This document shows positions 43,831-53,497 of a stretch of 64,000 nucleotides of DNA, piece by piece; position 1 is the stretch's first letter; each line of letters begins with the position of its first letter. The notes under the pieces are model-generated. The model did no database searches and was not told the origin of the DNA. It worked only from the letters and a program-made list of their open reading frames with translations. Source of the stretch: Bacteroides intestinalis DSM 17393. GTDB taxonomy: Bacteria > Bacteroidota > Bacteroidia > Bacteroidales > Bacteroidaceae. The translations under genes and the position numbers were made by a program. The stretch covers positions 124,001-188,000 of the forward strand of contig NZ_ABJL02000002.1 in the NCBI RefSeq assembly GCF_000172175.1. The letters run 5' to 3'.

Positions 43831-45444
43831 TCAACGTATTTCTATGTTCAAAGCATTACCTTCGGCATCAATACGGAGTTCTTGTTTTTCAGCATTATAC
43901 TTCCAAGAAGCAGCATTCTTCACCTTCTTCACAGATGGCATATTTTTTAATATAAAAGTATATTTCTGCGATGTACCACTGCTAACCTTCAGTTTACCCG
44001 TCTTCTCATCATAAGTCACCAAGCAATCTTCATACTCAATGCCATCTCCACACGGGAGATGTAGCAGACGGGTAGCAGTTCCATTAGGATAAATCAAGAT
44101 AGTTTTGCCTCCTGCCATTGAAGCATCCCCCAGTCCGGTTACTTCACTGGACACATTCAACGGTAGAATGGCTCCCGCCTTTACAAATAAGGGGAAACGC
44201 TCTAACGTATACACTTCCTCTATCAAACTGCCTGGAGCATACTTTGTCCCATCATAGAAATTAATCCATTCTCCTTCGGAAGGAAGATGAAACGATACAC
44301 GGTTATCAGCCGACGTGATAGCTTTGGTAAATAAATAATCTCCCACCTGGTGACTTTCTTCCTCATAAGATGCATTTTTTATTAAAGACCCACCATGCAA
44401 ATGTGCATCCACAACTGTTGAGAATAAATAGGGAATCAATTCATCGTGCAAAACAACACAATAACGATAAATTTCCTCTACATCTGTGCCATGCCACCAA
44501 GGCAGATGATTACTGAAAGCGCCATTCTCACCGCCATTAATCATACAGGCGGTCATACAGCCAAATTGTGCATAGCGCACAAACTGCTCTTTATTGGAAC
44601 GCTTCATGAAAAAACCAGCAACTTCGCATCCCGGTGAACCATAGCCACGTTTTGCCGACTGATAAATATTCTGAATTTGCAGTTTCAAGCCCTTCCAGTC
44701 ACCGGAAAAGTCTCCACACCATCCCATGTTCATCTTTTCCACACTGGCTGCATAACCTCCCTGATGTGAATAGGGACGAGCGATAATAATGCCTTGCGGA
44801 TTCTTTTTTACCGTATAATCGTACATAGCATCGTAGTAATAAGGGCGGAATTGCTCATTACTCATCTGACCAATAGACGTATCTAAAATATCTCCAAACC
44901 AGAATTCTCCCTGATCGACCTTCCAACCATAGACACCATCGATAAAGACTTTATCCAGTTGCTTATACCACCAGGCTACTGCTTCTTTATTTGTAAAGTC
45001 GATATGTACCCCTTCTCCTTTCCACCAGGCATGCGGCTTACTCTGATTTATGCCATACCCTTTAGAAACAACTTCATCATACGTATCGCTTTTTTGAAAA
45101 CGGGTATCCTTGCACCTTATATTGACTGCTCCTGTAAGCCATAGAAGCACCTTCACATCTTTACTCTTAAAATAATTAATCATATCCTTCGGGTCCGAAT
45201 AGCGTTGCGTGTCCCAGTTAAAGTCATTATAGGTCGTACTCCAAGGACTATCAATGATAACAGCACCTACCGGAATATTACGCTCTAAATACCCGTCGAC
45301 GAGTGCTTTTGCCCCATCCGCCGTATTAATACTATCTTCCCACGCTACATGTTCAAAAGCCCACGCCGGAGTAATCGGTGAATTTTGGGCACTCATGGAC
45401 ACACATATCAGAATTGAAATTGTAAGTAATAAAAGCTTCTTCAT
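43831..45444 (-). CDS. Short GH31 glycosidase (PUL 3)
   Basis: A 537-residue secreted enzyme (signal 1-19). The GH31 barrel is recognised by the nucleophile Asp177 in GWKVDQGEFW, the acid/base candidate Asp245 in WCGDFSGDW, and the later PYLFSTVVDAHLHGGSLIKNASYEEE block with the proximal beta-sandwich (PLFVKAGAILPLN). GH31 members usually have 650-900 residues with a large N-terminal beta-sandwich; here the barrel begins almost directly after the signal peptide (AWAFEHVAWEDSIN). The family includes alpha-glucosidases, alpha-xylosidases and alpha-galactosidase- or sulfoquinovosidase-like enzymes; I cannot choose. It follows susD 3 by 17 bases. Confidence 0.85.
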   Translation of the reverse strand: MKKLLLLTISILICVSMSAQNSPITPAWAFEHVAWEDSINTADGAKALVDGYLERNIPVGAVIIDSPWSTTYNDFNWDTQRYSDPKDMINYFKSKDVKVLLWLTGAVNIRCKDTRFQKSDTYDEVVSKGYGINQSKPHAWWKGEGVHIDFTNKEAVAWWYKQLDKVFIDGVYGWKVDQGEFWFGDILDTSIGQMSNEQFRPYYYDAMYDYTVKKNPQGIIIARPYSHQGGYAASVEKMNMGWCGDFSGDWKGLKLQIQNIYQSAKRGYGSPGCEVAGFFMKRSNKEQFVRYAQFGCMTACMINGGENGAFSNHLPWWHGTDVEEIYRYCVVLHDELIPYLFSTVVDAHLHGGSLIKNASYEEESHQVGDYLFTKAITSADNRVSFHLPSEGEWINFYDGTKYAPGSLIEEVYTLERFPLFVKAGAILPLNVSSEVTGLGDASMAGGKTILIYPNGTATRLLHLPCGDGIEYEDCLVTYDEKTGKLKVSSGTSQKYTFILKNMPSVKKVKNAASWKYNAEKQELRIDAEGNALNIEIR

Positions 45445-45461
45445 ATTGTTTTGTTTTCTAA

Positions 45462-47219
45462 TTATTGTGCATAACCTTCGTTTTGCTTAAACTCTATATT
45501 CAGCACCTTGTAACTATTAATAGTAGACAAGGGCACCGGACGATTAATGTGGTAGGGTTTAATACCTATTCCATTTACACCATTTTCCGGATTCGTATCG
45601 GGATTTTTCTCTTTAATCCATTGGCAGAATGCATCTTTGTCTAACGCACGTTTCAGCATTTGCCATCTGAAGAGTTCCCCACCCAGTTCACGGGCTCCTT
45701 CATCCAGAATAAATGAAATATCAATATCTTCCGGATTTACAGTCAATGCTTCTTCGTGCCCTGGTATCAAAGCCCGTTGGCGAAGTTCCGTTATCACTTG
45801 TGCCGCCTCATCTTTCCTACCCAGACGGGTATACGCTTCTGCCAACGTCACATAGACTTCTCCCAACCGAATCAAGATTGCATCCTTATAGGCATATTCC
45901 TGTTTTGCAGTTGATCGACTGCTATCCAGCCATTTAGTCACATTATTGGCACAACTGCGAACATTGGAATTATTAAGGACTGCTCCCGTTTCTATATCGT
46001 AAATATCAGCTACATCATCACAGATAATACCTCTATTCTCATAAGCCGACTTAACTTCTTGAGGCAGAACATCGAGTGCACGGATCAATAAAGTGTCCGA
46101 AAAATCAGGTAGTTCATTCCAATCGTCAGTACGGCAGTAACCTGATATAAAAGTTGCATCACGACGTTTATCATACTTGTTAAATACATGAATAAAATAA
46201 TAAGTAGGCATCACAGCACGATATTCACGGCCATAGAAGACACTATGCGCTTGCAGACCATTAATTGTCTTAGAATAAGAACGCACCGAACGGTTTACCT
46301 GTGAAACCCAATAACGATGAATGAAATTATTCTGAGCATCAAATGTTGTGTTGCCATATTGTATGGACCAGATAATCTCACTATTTTCAGTATTATCCGG
46401 TGAAAAGATGCGACTGAAATCACTTTCTAATTTATATCCATAGTCATTCTTTAATTCGGTAGCCACTCTCACCGCTTCTTCATAACAGTGCTTTTTGTTC
46501 TGCATCCCAACCTCACCGATCAATGTTTCATCATAAGCTGCCAGAGACATTAAGACACGCATCCGAATGGCCTTGGCAATACCCTGATCCATACGTCCGA
46601 AACTTGATGAACGTACTTCGGAAGGTTTTTTCAGGCTTTGGTCTGCAATCTCCAGGTCTGCAAGAATACGCTTATAAAAAACAGCAATCCCCGGTTGGGT
46701 TCCTCCTATCTCTTCCGGACTGGTAATAGGCATCTCAGCATAATATGCGGCAGGTCCATAGATTTCAATAATCTGATGTAAATAAAAGGCACGCAAAGCG
46801 TGAGCTTCCGAAAGAAGTTCACTACGCTTGCTTTCCGAATGAAAATCTGCGGCATTAATCGAGTTGATACTTGTATTGATAGTGGAAAGTGCTACATACA
46901 ACCATTTCCAGAGGCCTTCGTTGCTGCTATTATCAATCATGTATGTATCGGTATAGGTAATCAGTCCTTTCCAGTAGTCACGTACATTACCTCCATAAGC
47001 CATCAGGTCATTTCCTAATTCCCCTACCATAAACCACTGTTCCAGAAGTTCGGTATTGATCTGATACAATGACAGCAACTCAGCTTCAGCACCTTTTTCC
47101 GTCTGTGCATACGTATCATTAATAGACCCTTTCGGAGTTTCTTCCAGAAAACTGTCACAACCACAGAATGTCATCAATAAGGACAGACAAACTGAATATA
47201 ATTTATAATTGAGTTTCAT
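45462..47219 (-). CDS. SusD-like glycan-binding lipoprotein (PUL 3)
   Basis: A 585-residue lipoprotein with the lipobox LLMTFCGC (Cys21 or nearby), then DSFLEETPKGS. SusD traits include EAHALRAFYLHQIIEIYGPAAYY and the C-terminal VTLAEAYTRLGRKDEAAQVITELRQRA, followed by FILDEGARELGGELFRW. It is more distant from the PUL 1 and PUL 2 SusDs than those are from each other. It starts 11 bases after susC 3. Confidence 0.92.
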   Translation of the reverse strand: MKLNYKLYSVCLSLLMTFCGCDSFLEETPKGSINDTYAQTEKGAEAELLSLYQINTELLEQWFMVGELGNDLMAYGGNVRDYWKGLITYTDTYMIDNSSNEGLWKWLYVALSTINTSINSINAADFHSESKRSELLSEAHALRAFYLHQIIEIYGPAAYYAEMPITSPEEIGGTQPGIAVFYKRILADLEIADQSLKKPSEVRSSSFGRMDQGIAKAIRMRVLMSLAAYDETLIGEVGMQNKKHCYEEAVRVATELKNDYGYKLESDFSRIFSPDNTENSEIIWSIQYGNTTFDAQNNFIHRYWVSQVNRSVRSYSKTINGLQAHSVFYGREYRAVMPTYYFIHVFNKYDKRRDATFISGYCRTDDWNELPDFSDTLLIRALDVLPQEVKSAYENRGIICDDVADIYDIETGAVLNNSNVRSCANNVTKWLDSSRSTAKQEYAYKDAILIRLGEVYVTLAEAYTRLGRKDEAAQVITELRQRALIPGHEEALTVNPEDIDISFILDEGARELGGELFRWQMLKRALDKDAFCQWIKEKNPDTNPENGVNGIGIKPYHINRPVPLSTINSYKVLNIEFKQNEGYAQ

Positions 47220-47230
47220 ATCGTTCTATT

Positions 47231-50197
47231 TTAAAAAGTTAGATTTACACCAAAATTAATACTCTTCGGTACTGTCAGTTCTATAGAAGGAGATTCGGGA
47301 ATCACATCTTCTTTAGCTGCCCTATACAAATAGAAGGCATTGCGCAACTGAACATAAAAACGTGCTTTGCTCACCGGAATATATCGTTTAAGTAATGAAT
47401 GAAAATCATATCCCAATGTCATATCCTGCATTTTGATATAATCGCCTTTCATATATCCGCACAACTCACGATGATCGGCCCAGGTTGCATCCGCTCTCGG
47501 ATAATCGTTTGAAGGATTATCCGGTGTCCAGTAATTTACATCGGGCACCCATCGGGTACCGGTCAGAATCACGTGCCAGCCGTAAGCATCATCATAGAAG
47601 ACATAATCCCATCTACTTGAAATATTAAAGGAGAAATCCAAATTCTTCCACTTGAATGAGCTACCTAATGAAACAATATACTTCGGATCAGTAGAGCCAA
47701 GGATCTTTTTATCATCAGCCGTAATCTGTCCATCCGGTTTCAAGTCTCTGATTTTCACATCTCCCGGTTTGCAACCATATTTAGCTGCTTCTTCTACTTC
47801 ATTGATCTGCCAGATACCGGCTTTCTCATAATCATAAATCACATTAATGGGCTTGCCAATGAACCATTTATTTGAGATATCATCCTGATCATTTGTCAGG
47901 CTTATGATTTTATTTTCATTGACAGACATATTCAGGTTCATATCCCACTGTATATCTTTTGTATCTACTAATATACCGTTTAAAGAAAGCTCAATACCCC
48001 TGTTCTGTGTTTTACCAATATTTTGCCAAATACGCGAAAAACCGGTAGTTAAAGGTATACTACGCTGCATCAGAAGGTCTTTTGTTCGGGTATCATAGAA
48101 TTCAATATAACCGGAAAGACGGTTATTGAACAATCCAAAGTCCAAACCAATATTATTGGTGTGGGTTATTTCCCAACTCAACTTTTTGTTTACCAATTTA
48201 TCGGGTCGGTAAGCATAAATACCTTTTCCACCTTCTCCAAACTGATAACCATAACTTCCCAAACCTGCCAAGGTAGAATACGGATCGATAGCCTGATTAC
48301 CTACTGTTCCATAGGCATAACGCAACTTCAGATTAGAAATCCACCTTATATCTTTCATGAACGGTTCTTCTGAAATTCTCCATGCCAAACCTCCTGAGAA
48401 GAACGTAGCCCACTGGTTACCTTTGGCCAAACGAGATGAACCGTCCGAACGTACCGAGATATTGGCCAGATACTTTCCCTGATAGTCGTAGCGCACACGT
48501 CCCATAAATGAAGCTAATGCCCAGTTGCTGTAACCGCTTCCTATTTTCTGATTCTCAGTATTAGTACCCAGATTATGATAAAGTAACTGCTCTACATCCA
48601 GATTCTTGCCTTCGGCCGACATATCGTCATACTGGTAATTCTGTATTTCAGTGATAGCATCCAACATGATATGATGCTCATTAAAAGTATTATCATAGGT
48701 CAACGTGTTATTCCAGGTCATCATATATGAATTCTGGCCGCTCTTACCTGAACGATTTAACCCGCCGTTTGCCTGAAAAGACTCACTTCCATAAAAGAAC
48801 CCTTTTTTCGTATCACTATATGTATAGCCGAAATTACTATGTAAAGACAAGTTACGCAACGGATGTACATTTGCAGAGAAAACCATATTCACACTTGTAT
48901 TCTCCGTATCATTGGCATACTGCCCATCCACATAGTCTGCAAGGATATTTACGCTGGACTCCTGCGGATTAGGATACATGTTCAGATCTCCATTCTCATC
49001 ATAGGGCTTTGATAAAGGTGTTCCATAAAACAGTGCCTGCCCATAGGTAGCAAATCCGCTGCTGTTACGTTTCCGCAAACGCATCGTTGCTCCCAAATCA
49101 AGCCAAGAAGTAAGTTTATGATCAACAGTAGATGTGAAATAGAACTTCTTTGCTTCGCTGTTCTGATTGTAACCTTTATCCTTTTCGTACGCAAAACTCA
49201 AACTGAATTTCGTTTTCTCGTTACCTGAAGATACAGACAGGTTATGCTTTTGTGTGGAACCATCACGGAATACCAAATCCTGCCAATCATAATATTCTCC
49301 ATTACGAATCATCTGAAGTTCCTCGTTCGAAAAGATTTTTTCATCGCTCACTTCCTGCCCCCATAAGTCATTAGCAATTTTATACGAATCCCTGCGCATT
49401 TGCACGAACTTCTCTCCTTGCATCATATCCATAAAATGCGGTTTGCTGATTCCATAGAAAGCGTCATAGCTAACGGTTGTTTTACCCGTCTTTCCACGTT
49501 TAGTTGTAATTATAATCACACCGTTGGCACCACGGGAACCGTAAATTGCCGCACTTGATGCATCCTTCAAGACTTCGATAGATGCAACCTCATTCATGTT
49601 CACCACATCCAGTGAGGCTGGTACTCCGTCCACTATTATCAATGGAGTGTTGCTGGCATTCAATGAACGTGAACCACGAATGCGGATACCGCGATCATCA
49701 CCTTCATAACGTGATGCCTGAATATCCATGCCCGGCACCTTACCTTGCAAAGCATCGGTAATGCTGGTAGATGCCGAAGCAGCAATTACATCTCCTTTTA
49801 CAGAAGCTACGGAAGCTGTCAGGTCACTTTTCTTTGTCGTACCATAACCTATCACCACCACATCATCAAGCGTTGTGGCATCTTCTACTAATATAATATT
49901 TATATGTTTGTTCCCACCTATTGAAACTTCTTGTTTTACATAACCGATAAAAGAAACCTCCAAAACTCCTCCGGCCGGTGCTTCCAAAGAAAAATTGCCA
50001 TCTATATCAGTAATCGTACCATTATTAGTGGTGCCTTTCACCAATATATTGGCACCTATAACCGGTTCACCCGCTACATCCTTTACCGTACCTGTGACAA
50101 CATGCTGGGCATGTGCGCAGAGAGTGGCAATACATAACATCATACAAGCTACCCAAAGCCTTCTGAGTAAACATAACATTTGACTGTGTCGTTTCAT
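47231..50197 (-). CDS. SusC-like TonB-dependent transporter (PUL 3)
   Basis: A 988-residue transporter with a signal peptide (to about 30, LCAHAQ), regulatory-like domain (VTGTVKDVAGEPVIGANILVKG), VVIGYGTTKKSDLTA box region, plug (VASIEVLKDASSAAIYGSRGANGVIIITTKRG) and barrel, ending KSINFGVNLTF. First gene of the susC-susD-GH31 operon. Upstream lies TAATTTTG (minus, 50265-50272) and, further up, the repeats at 50385-50428 beside the AraC-type regulator. Confidence 0.93.
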   Translation of the reverse strand: MKRHSQMLCLLRRLWVACMMLCIATLCAHAQHVVTGTVKDVAGEPVIGANILVKGTTNNGTITDIDGNFSLEAPAGGVLEVSFIGYVKQEVSIGGNKHINIILVEDATTLDDVVVIGYGTTKKSDLTASVASVKGDVIAASASTSITDALQGKVPGMDIQASRYEGDDRGIRIRGSRSLNASNTPLIIVDGVPASLDVVNMNEVASIEVLKDASSAAIYGSRGANGVIIITTKRGKTGKTTVSYDAFYGISKPHFMDMMQGEKFVQMRRDSYKIANDLWGQEVSDEKIFSNEELQMIRNGEYYDWQDLVFRDGSTQKHNLSVSSGNEKTKFSLSFAYEKDKGYNQNSEAKKFYFTSTVDHKLTSWLDLGATMRLRKRNSSGFATYGQALFYGTPLSKPYDENGDLNMYPNPQESSVNILADYVDGQYANDTENTSVNMVFSANVHPLRNLSLHSNFGYTYSDTKKGFFYGSESFQANGGLNRSGKSGQNSYMMTWNNTLTYDNTFNEHHIMLDAITEIQNYQYDDMSAEGKNLDVEQLLYHNLGTNTENQKIGSGYSNWALASFMGRVRYDYQGKYLANISVRSDGSSRLAKGNQWATFFSGGLAWRISEEPFMKDIRWISNLKLRYAYGTVGNQAIDPYSTLAGLGSYGYQFGEGGKGIYAYRPDKLVNKKLSWEITHTNNIGLDFGLFNNRLSGYIEFYDTRTKDLLMQRSIPLTTGFSRIWQNIGKTQNRGIELSLNGILVDTKDIQWDMNLNMSVNENKIISLTNDQDDISNKWFIGKPINVIYDYEKAGIWQINEVEEAAKYGCKPGDVKIRDLKPDGQITADDKKILGSTDPKYIVSLGSSFKWKNLDFSFNISSRWDYVFYDDAYGWHVILTGTRWVPDVNYWTPDNPSNDYPRADATWADHRELCGYMKGDYIKMQDMTLGYDFHSLLKRYIPVSKARFYVQLRNAFYLYRAAKEDVIPESPSIELTVPKSINFGVNLTF

Positions 50198-50264
50198 AAA
50201 TATTAATTTAAATTGTACCTAAAAAAGAGGAGCTGATATGCCGGCTTATATCAACTACCGACAA

Positions 50265-50272
50265 CAAAATTA
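50265..50272 (-). promoter_or_regulatory. -7 box of the susC 3 operon
   Basis: TAATTTTG on the minus strand, 67 bp before the start codon. No -33 element. The leader can form GATAT/ATATC (50234-50251). Confidence 0.5.
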
Positions 50273-50384
50273 AGCATGAAAAGACTTAGAACCATATAAA
50301 ATACGGGTTCTTATATTCCTTTCATTCGTATGAAACACAATTAAATTTAAAGTTCTATATTACAATGAATTGGCAATTAATTCC

Positions 50385-50428
50385 TACGATTGCAAATAAT
50401 CGTATGCAATACAAATACGATATTGCAA
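50385..50428. promoter_or_regulatory. Candidate operator repeats between AraC-type regulator and susC 3
   Basis: TACGATTGCAA (50385-50395) recurs as TACGATATTGCAA (50416-50428), 31 bp away, and an inverted form TTGCAAATAATCGTAT (50390-50405) pairs with ATACGATATTGCAA (50415-50428). It lies about 115-155 bp upstream of the susC 3 -7 box. Confidence 0.4.
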
Positions 50429-50453
50429 AGCCCCAAAAGAGAATACATCACAA

Positions 50454-53198
50454 TTATTTTCCAGCAGGTTCAACCTGCTGCATATATTCATTGGGAGTAA
50501 TACCGGTAGTATCTTTAAATGCGCGGAAAAAAGTAGTATACGAACTAAAACCACACAGTCCCGCCAATGCTTTCAGAGTATAACGATCTTTTTCATTAGA
50601 ATTGACTAATCGCTTAAACTCATCAATACGATACTCATTGATAAAATCATAATAGCGTATCTTAAGATTTACATTGAAAATTTGCGAAAGTGTTTGAGCA
50701 GAAGTGCCTACTGCTTCCGCTACATGGGCTAGTTTTAGTTCCGGATTCAGGAAAGCCCGTTCTTGTTCCATATAATTTTTCAACTTACTAATTAAGGCTT
50801 GAGCTTCTTCTTCACTTATCTTTTTATTAAAACGGTATTTTTCTTCCTCATTATGGAGCGGTTTCATCTGAACAGTACTTTTCCCGGAATGCTTTTTCCA
50901 AATAACATAAATGACACCAGTTGCCATAACCACACTGAGAAGAACTCCCAGCCACAACCATGCAGATAAAGAAGAACGGATTCTTATCCGGAAACTCTGC
51001 ATACAGTTCTCATCCATTTGCTTACGCACTTTAAAGGTATACTCTCCGGAAGGTAAATTAGAGAATTTGATTGAGTTTATACCTCTCAGTATTTTCCACT
51101 CTTTATCATATCCTTCTAATTGATATTCGTATATCATCAGCTCCGGAGCATCATAAGTAAGTGTAGCAAAAGTGATGTCTAAAGTATTTTGATCTTCAGG
51201 CAAGACTATAATACCTCTTTCTTCTATCAGTTCCTCATATTTACCCAGCATAGACACACCATTTACCAAAAAGTCAGAAATAACAGTAGGAGCAGACTGG
51301 GGAATAGAGTGGATATCAGCAAATACAATACCTTTGGCAGTAGCCAGCCAAATTGTATCTCCACATAATTGACCATCATTAGAATAGGGTTCCGGTAACC
51401 CTTCAGTAGAAGAAAATAGAGTGAAGTGACTGAGAGAGCTATCTCCCCTTACAACACCACGCGACCCGACAAACCAATAGTTATCATTCTTATCTTGTAA
51501 AACCTTTCGTATGGAATATCCCAGATAACCAGCATCTTCGGGAGTACACACATAGCGTAGATGACTAAAAATACTATCACAGATAAACGCCTTGTTTTTA
51601 TTAAAGCAGAATAAGAAGTTACCTTGACGATTTTCCGTCATATAAGTCACCGGTGGCAATTCACGAAGTCCGGCTGGCAAGCTCTCGCTTGAAAAAGAGT
51701 CATCTTTAATATTTAGAAATTGCAATCCCTTATCAGTAGCTACCCAATATCTCTTCTTAGCATCTATATACAAGTAATTAACTTTATCATCGACCAGCGT
51801 TGAATTCAGGCTTGTGTATACTTTTTCAACCTTCAACTGTTCATTATAACAATGAAGTCCATCTAATGTCGTCATCCATAAACGTCCTTGATTGTCTATT
51901 GTAAAAGAATTCACAGTCAGATTAATATCAGTGAACCTTGAAATCTGCAAGGTTTGTCTATTCAGTTTATAAGCTCCTCCTCCTTTTGTTCCAATCAAAA
52001 TATCATCATTAAACTTAATGAAAGTCGAAATCGCTCCGAAACTAAATCTTTCCGGAGAAGAAGGGAAGTACTCAATCTGCGACTTTGAATTGCAAATATA
52101 ATAGAAGCCATTGGGAGTTCCTAAAAGTTTTACATCATCAACCAAATACAGGCAATCAAATGTTATATTACGTAGTTCCTGGTTTCTAATCCTATAAGAA
52201 TGAAAAGCTTTATTACGAAATTGCAGATAATCTATTCCCGTATAGCGAGTACCTCCTATCCACAATACATTCAAATCATCCAACAACAGGCAAGATACCA
52301 TATCTGAAGTCAGATATTCATCATTATCATTAGGCATGGTAGATATAGAATGAACAATTTCCTGTTCGGGAAGAGAAATAAAAGAAACGCCACTGCCTAA
52401 AGTTCCGCAGCATAATATTCCATCATGCAAAGAAAGAGCTGAAATACGATTATTCCCTACCATAGGGAGAAAAGATGAATATTTTCCCGAAAGCATATCA
52501 AACGCTACTACTCCGTGAGTAGTGGTACCTATATAAAGCTGTTTATCGTCGCCAACTATACATGAGAATTTTGATGTGAGCTTAGCTTCCTTGCCATAAA
52601 CACGAATACTTCCAGTAGATAATGTGTAAGCAATAACTCCCTCAGGGGAAAGAAACCAAATATCTTTAGCAGTAGCATACGCACCTATAATTTGATTATA
52701 CGCCGAAACTTCATCGGTAACCCGAAGATGTTCCATCTTTTGTTTTGTATCAATAATGTATATGCCGTTGGAAGTTCCCACATAAACCTTACCATTTATA
52801 TAACACAAAGAACGAACCGGAAAATTAATTTCAGCATATATGCGAAGAAAAGTTCCTGATCTAACTTCGTACTTCCATAGTCCTTTATTCGTTCCTACCC
52901 AAAAATCATTATTTTCTATTTCTTTTATTACAAAGACTTTTTCTACCCATTCCGGAAAGTTAAAACATTTAAATCGCACACCATCAAAACGTTGAATTGT
53001 ATTTAGAGTACCAAACCAGATAAATCCTTTTGAATCCTTCGTAATACAATTTACTTGCGGGTCCTGCAACCCACTTCCATTATCCAGATTCCGCACAACT
53101 GCTACATTTGCCTGTAAAGGAAAAACATGACATACCAAAAGTATCACAAAAACTATAAATTCTGCGATTTGCGTTTCTCCTCTTTTATGTATCTTCAT
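50454..53198 (-). CDS. Membrane one-component regulator: propeller sensor, Y_Y_Y and AraC domain, no kinase
   Basis: A 914-residue protein. A signal segment (about 12-30) leads to a periplasmic two-component-type propeller (blades such as GFIWFGT, DFWVGTNKGLW, NVLWIGG, RLWMTTLDGL), then a Y_Y_Y domain (YEYQLEGYDKEWKIL, GEYTFKVRK), a membrane helix (about 748-769, WLWLGVLLSVVMATGVIYVIW) and directly an AraC-type HTH in the last ~105 residues (VAEAVGTSAQTLSQIFNV, YTLKALAGLCGFSSYTTFFRAFKDTTGITPNEYM). The histidine kinase and receiver domains of a normal hybrid regulator are absent. It probably controls the adjacent susC-susD-GH31 operon, passing the sugar signal across the membrane without phosphotransfer; this mechanism is inference. 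Confidence 0.9.
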   Translation of the reverse strand: MKIHKRGETQIAEFIVFVILLVCHVFPLQANVAVVRNLDNGSGLQDPQVNCITKDSKGFIWFGTLNTIQRFDGVRFKCFNFPEWVEKVFVIKEIENNDFWVGTNKGLWKYEVRSGTFLRIYAEINFPVRSLCYINGKVYVGTSNGIYIIDTKQKMEHLRVTDEVSAYNQIIGAYATAKDIWFLSPEGVIAYTLSTGSIRVYGKEAKLTSKFSCIVGDDKQLYIGTTTHGVVAFDMLSGKYSSFLPMVGNNRISALSLHDGILCCGTLGSGVSFISLPEQEIVHSISTMPNDNDEYLTSDMVSCLLLDDLNVLWIGGTRYTGIDYLQFRNKAFHSYRIRNQELRNITFDCLYLVDDVKLLGTPNGFYYICNSKSQIEYFPSSPERFSFGAISTFIKFNDDILIGTKGGGAYKLNRQTLQISRFTDINLTVNSFTIDNQGRLWMTTLDGLHCYNEQLKVEKVYTSLNSTLVDDKVNYLYIDAKKRYWVATDKGLQFLNIKDDSFSSESLPAGLRELPPVTYMTENRQGNFLFCFNKNKAFICDSIFSHLRYVCTPEDAGYLGYSIRKVLQDKNDNYWFVGSRGVVRGDSSLSHFTLFSSTEGLPEPYSNDGQLCGDTIWLATAKGIVFADIHSIPQSAPTVISDFLVNGVSMLGKYEELIEERGIIVLPEDQNTLDITFATLTYDAPELMIYEYQLEGYDKEWKILRGINSIKFSNLPSGEYTFKVRKQMDENCMQSFRIRIRSSLSAWLWLGVLLSVVMATGVIYVIWKKHSGKSTVQMKPLHNEEEKYRFNKKISEEEAQALISKLKNYMEQERAFLNPELKLAHVAEAVGTSAQTLSQIFNVNLKIRYYDFINEYRIDEFKRLVNSNEKDRYTLKALAGLCGFSSYTTFFRAFKDTTGITPNEYMQQVEPAGK

Positions 53199-53226
53199 AT
53201 TTTCAGGTCACTTAGATTCTTCATGG

Positions 53227-53234
53227 CAAAATTA
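53227..53234 (-). promoter_or_regulatory. -7 box of the membrane AraC regulator
   Basis: TAATTTTG on the minus strand, 28 bp before the start codon at 53198. Confidence 0.5.
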
Positions 53235-53293
53235 AGAATAAATCTGCTATTTCCACGATTTCATGAATCCTTTTAAAAGAAAAAGCGAAGCAA

Positions 53294-53338
53294 TAAAAAA
53301 ATAAAGCGGACATCTTTTCTACCTGAAAGAATGTCCGC
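53294..53338 (-). terminator. Intrinsic terminator in the gap before the AraC-type regulator
   Basis: An 8-bp perfect stem GCGGACAT/ATGTCCGC extended by mixed pairs, with a U tract on the minus strand (A run at 53295-53301). It ends either the GH43 transcript or the candidate small RNA. Confidence 0.7.
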
Positions 53339-53445
53339 CTCTTATAACAACTACCTACTGAAAACTGTGAACTTAAAAACTACCCTTTGTTTATTAATAC
53401 CAATCTTATGTTAATCTATAACCTATTGTTGATGTTGCAAAGATA
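53295..53445 (-). ncRNA. Candidate small RNA upstream of the AraC-type regulator
   Basis: On the minus strand a consensus -7 box TATCTTTG (53438-53445) is followed by about 95 bases without a reading frame and then a terminator-like hairpin (GCGGACAT 53306-53313 with ATGTCCGC 53331-53338) and a U tract (53295-53301). The start would lie near 53431, giving an RNA of roughly 135 nt. It could instead be just the terminator of the GH43 gene upstream. Confidence 0.35.
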
Positions 53446-53497
53446 GAGTGAAATTTTTATTCAGTAGTAGCACAATTGTTTCATAAAAGGTGATAAA

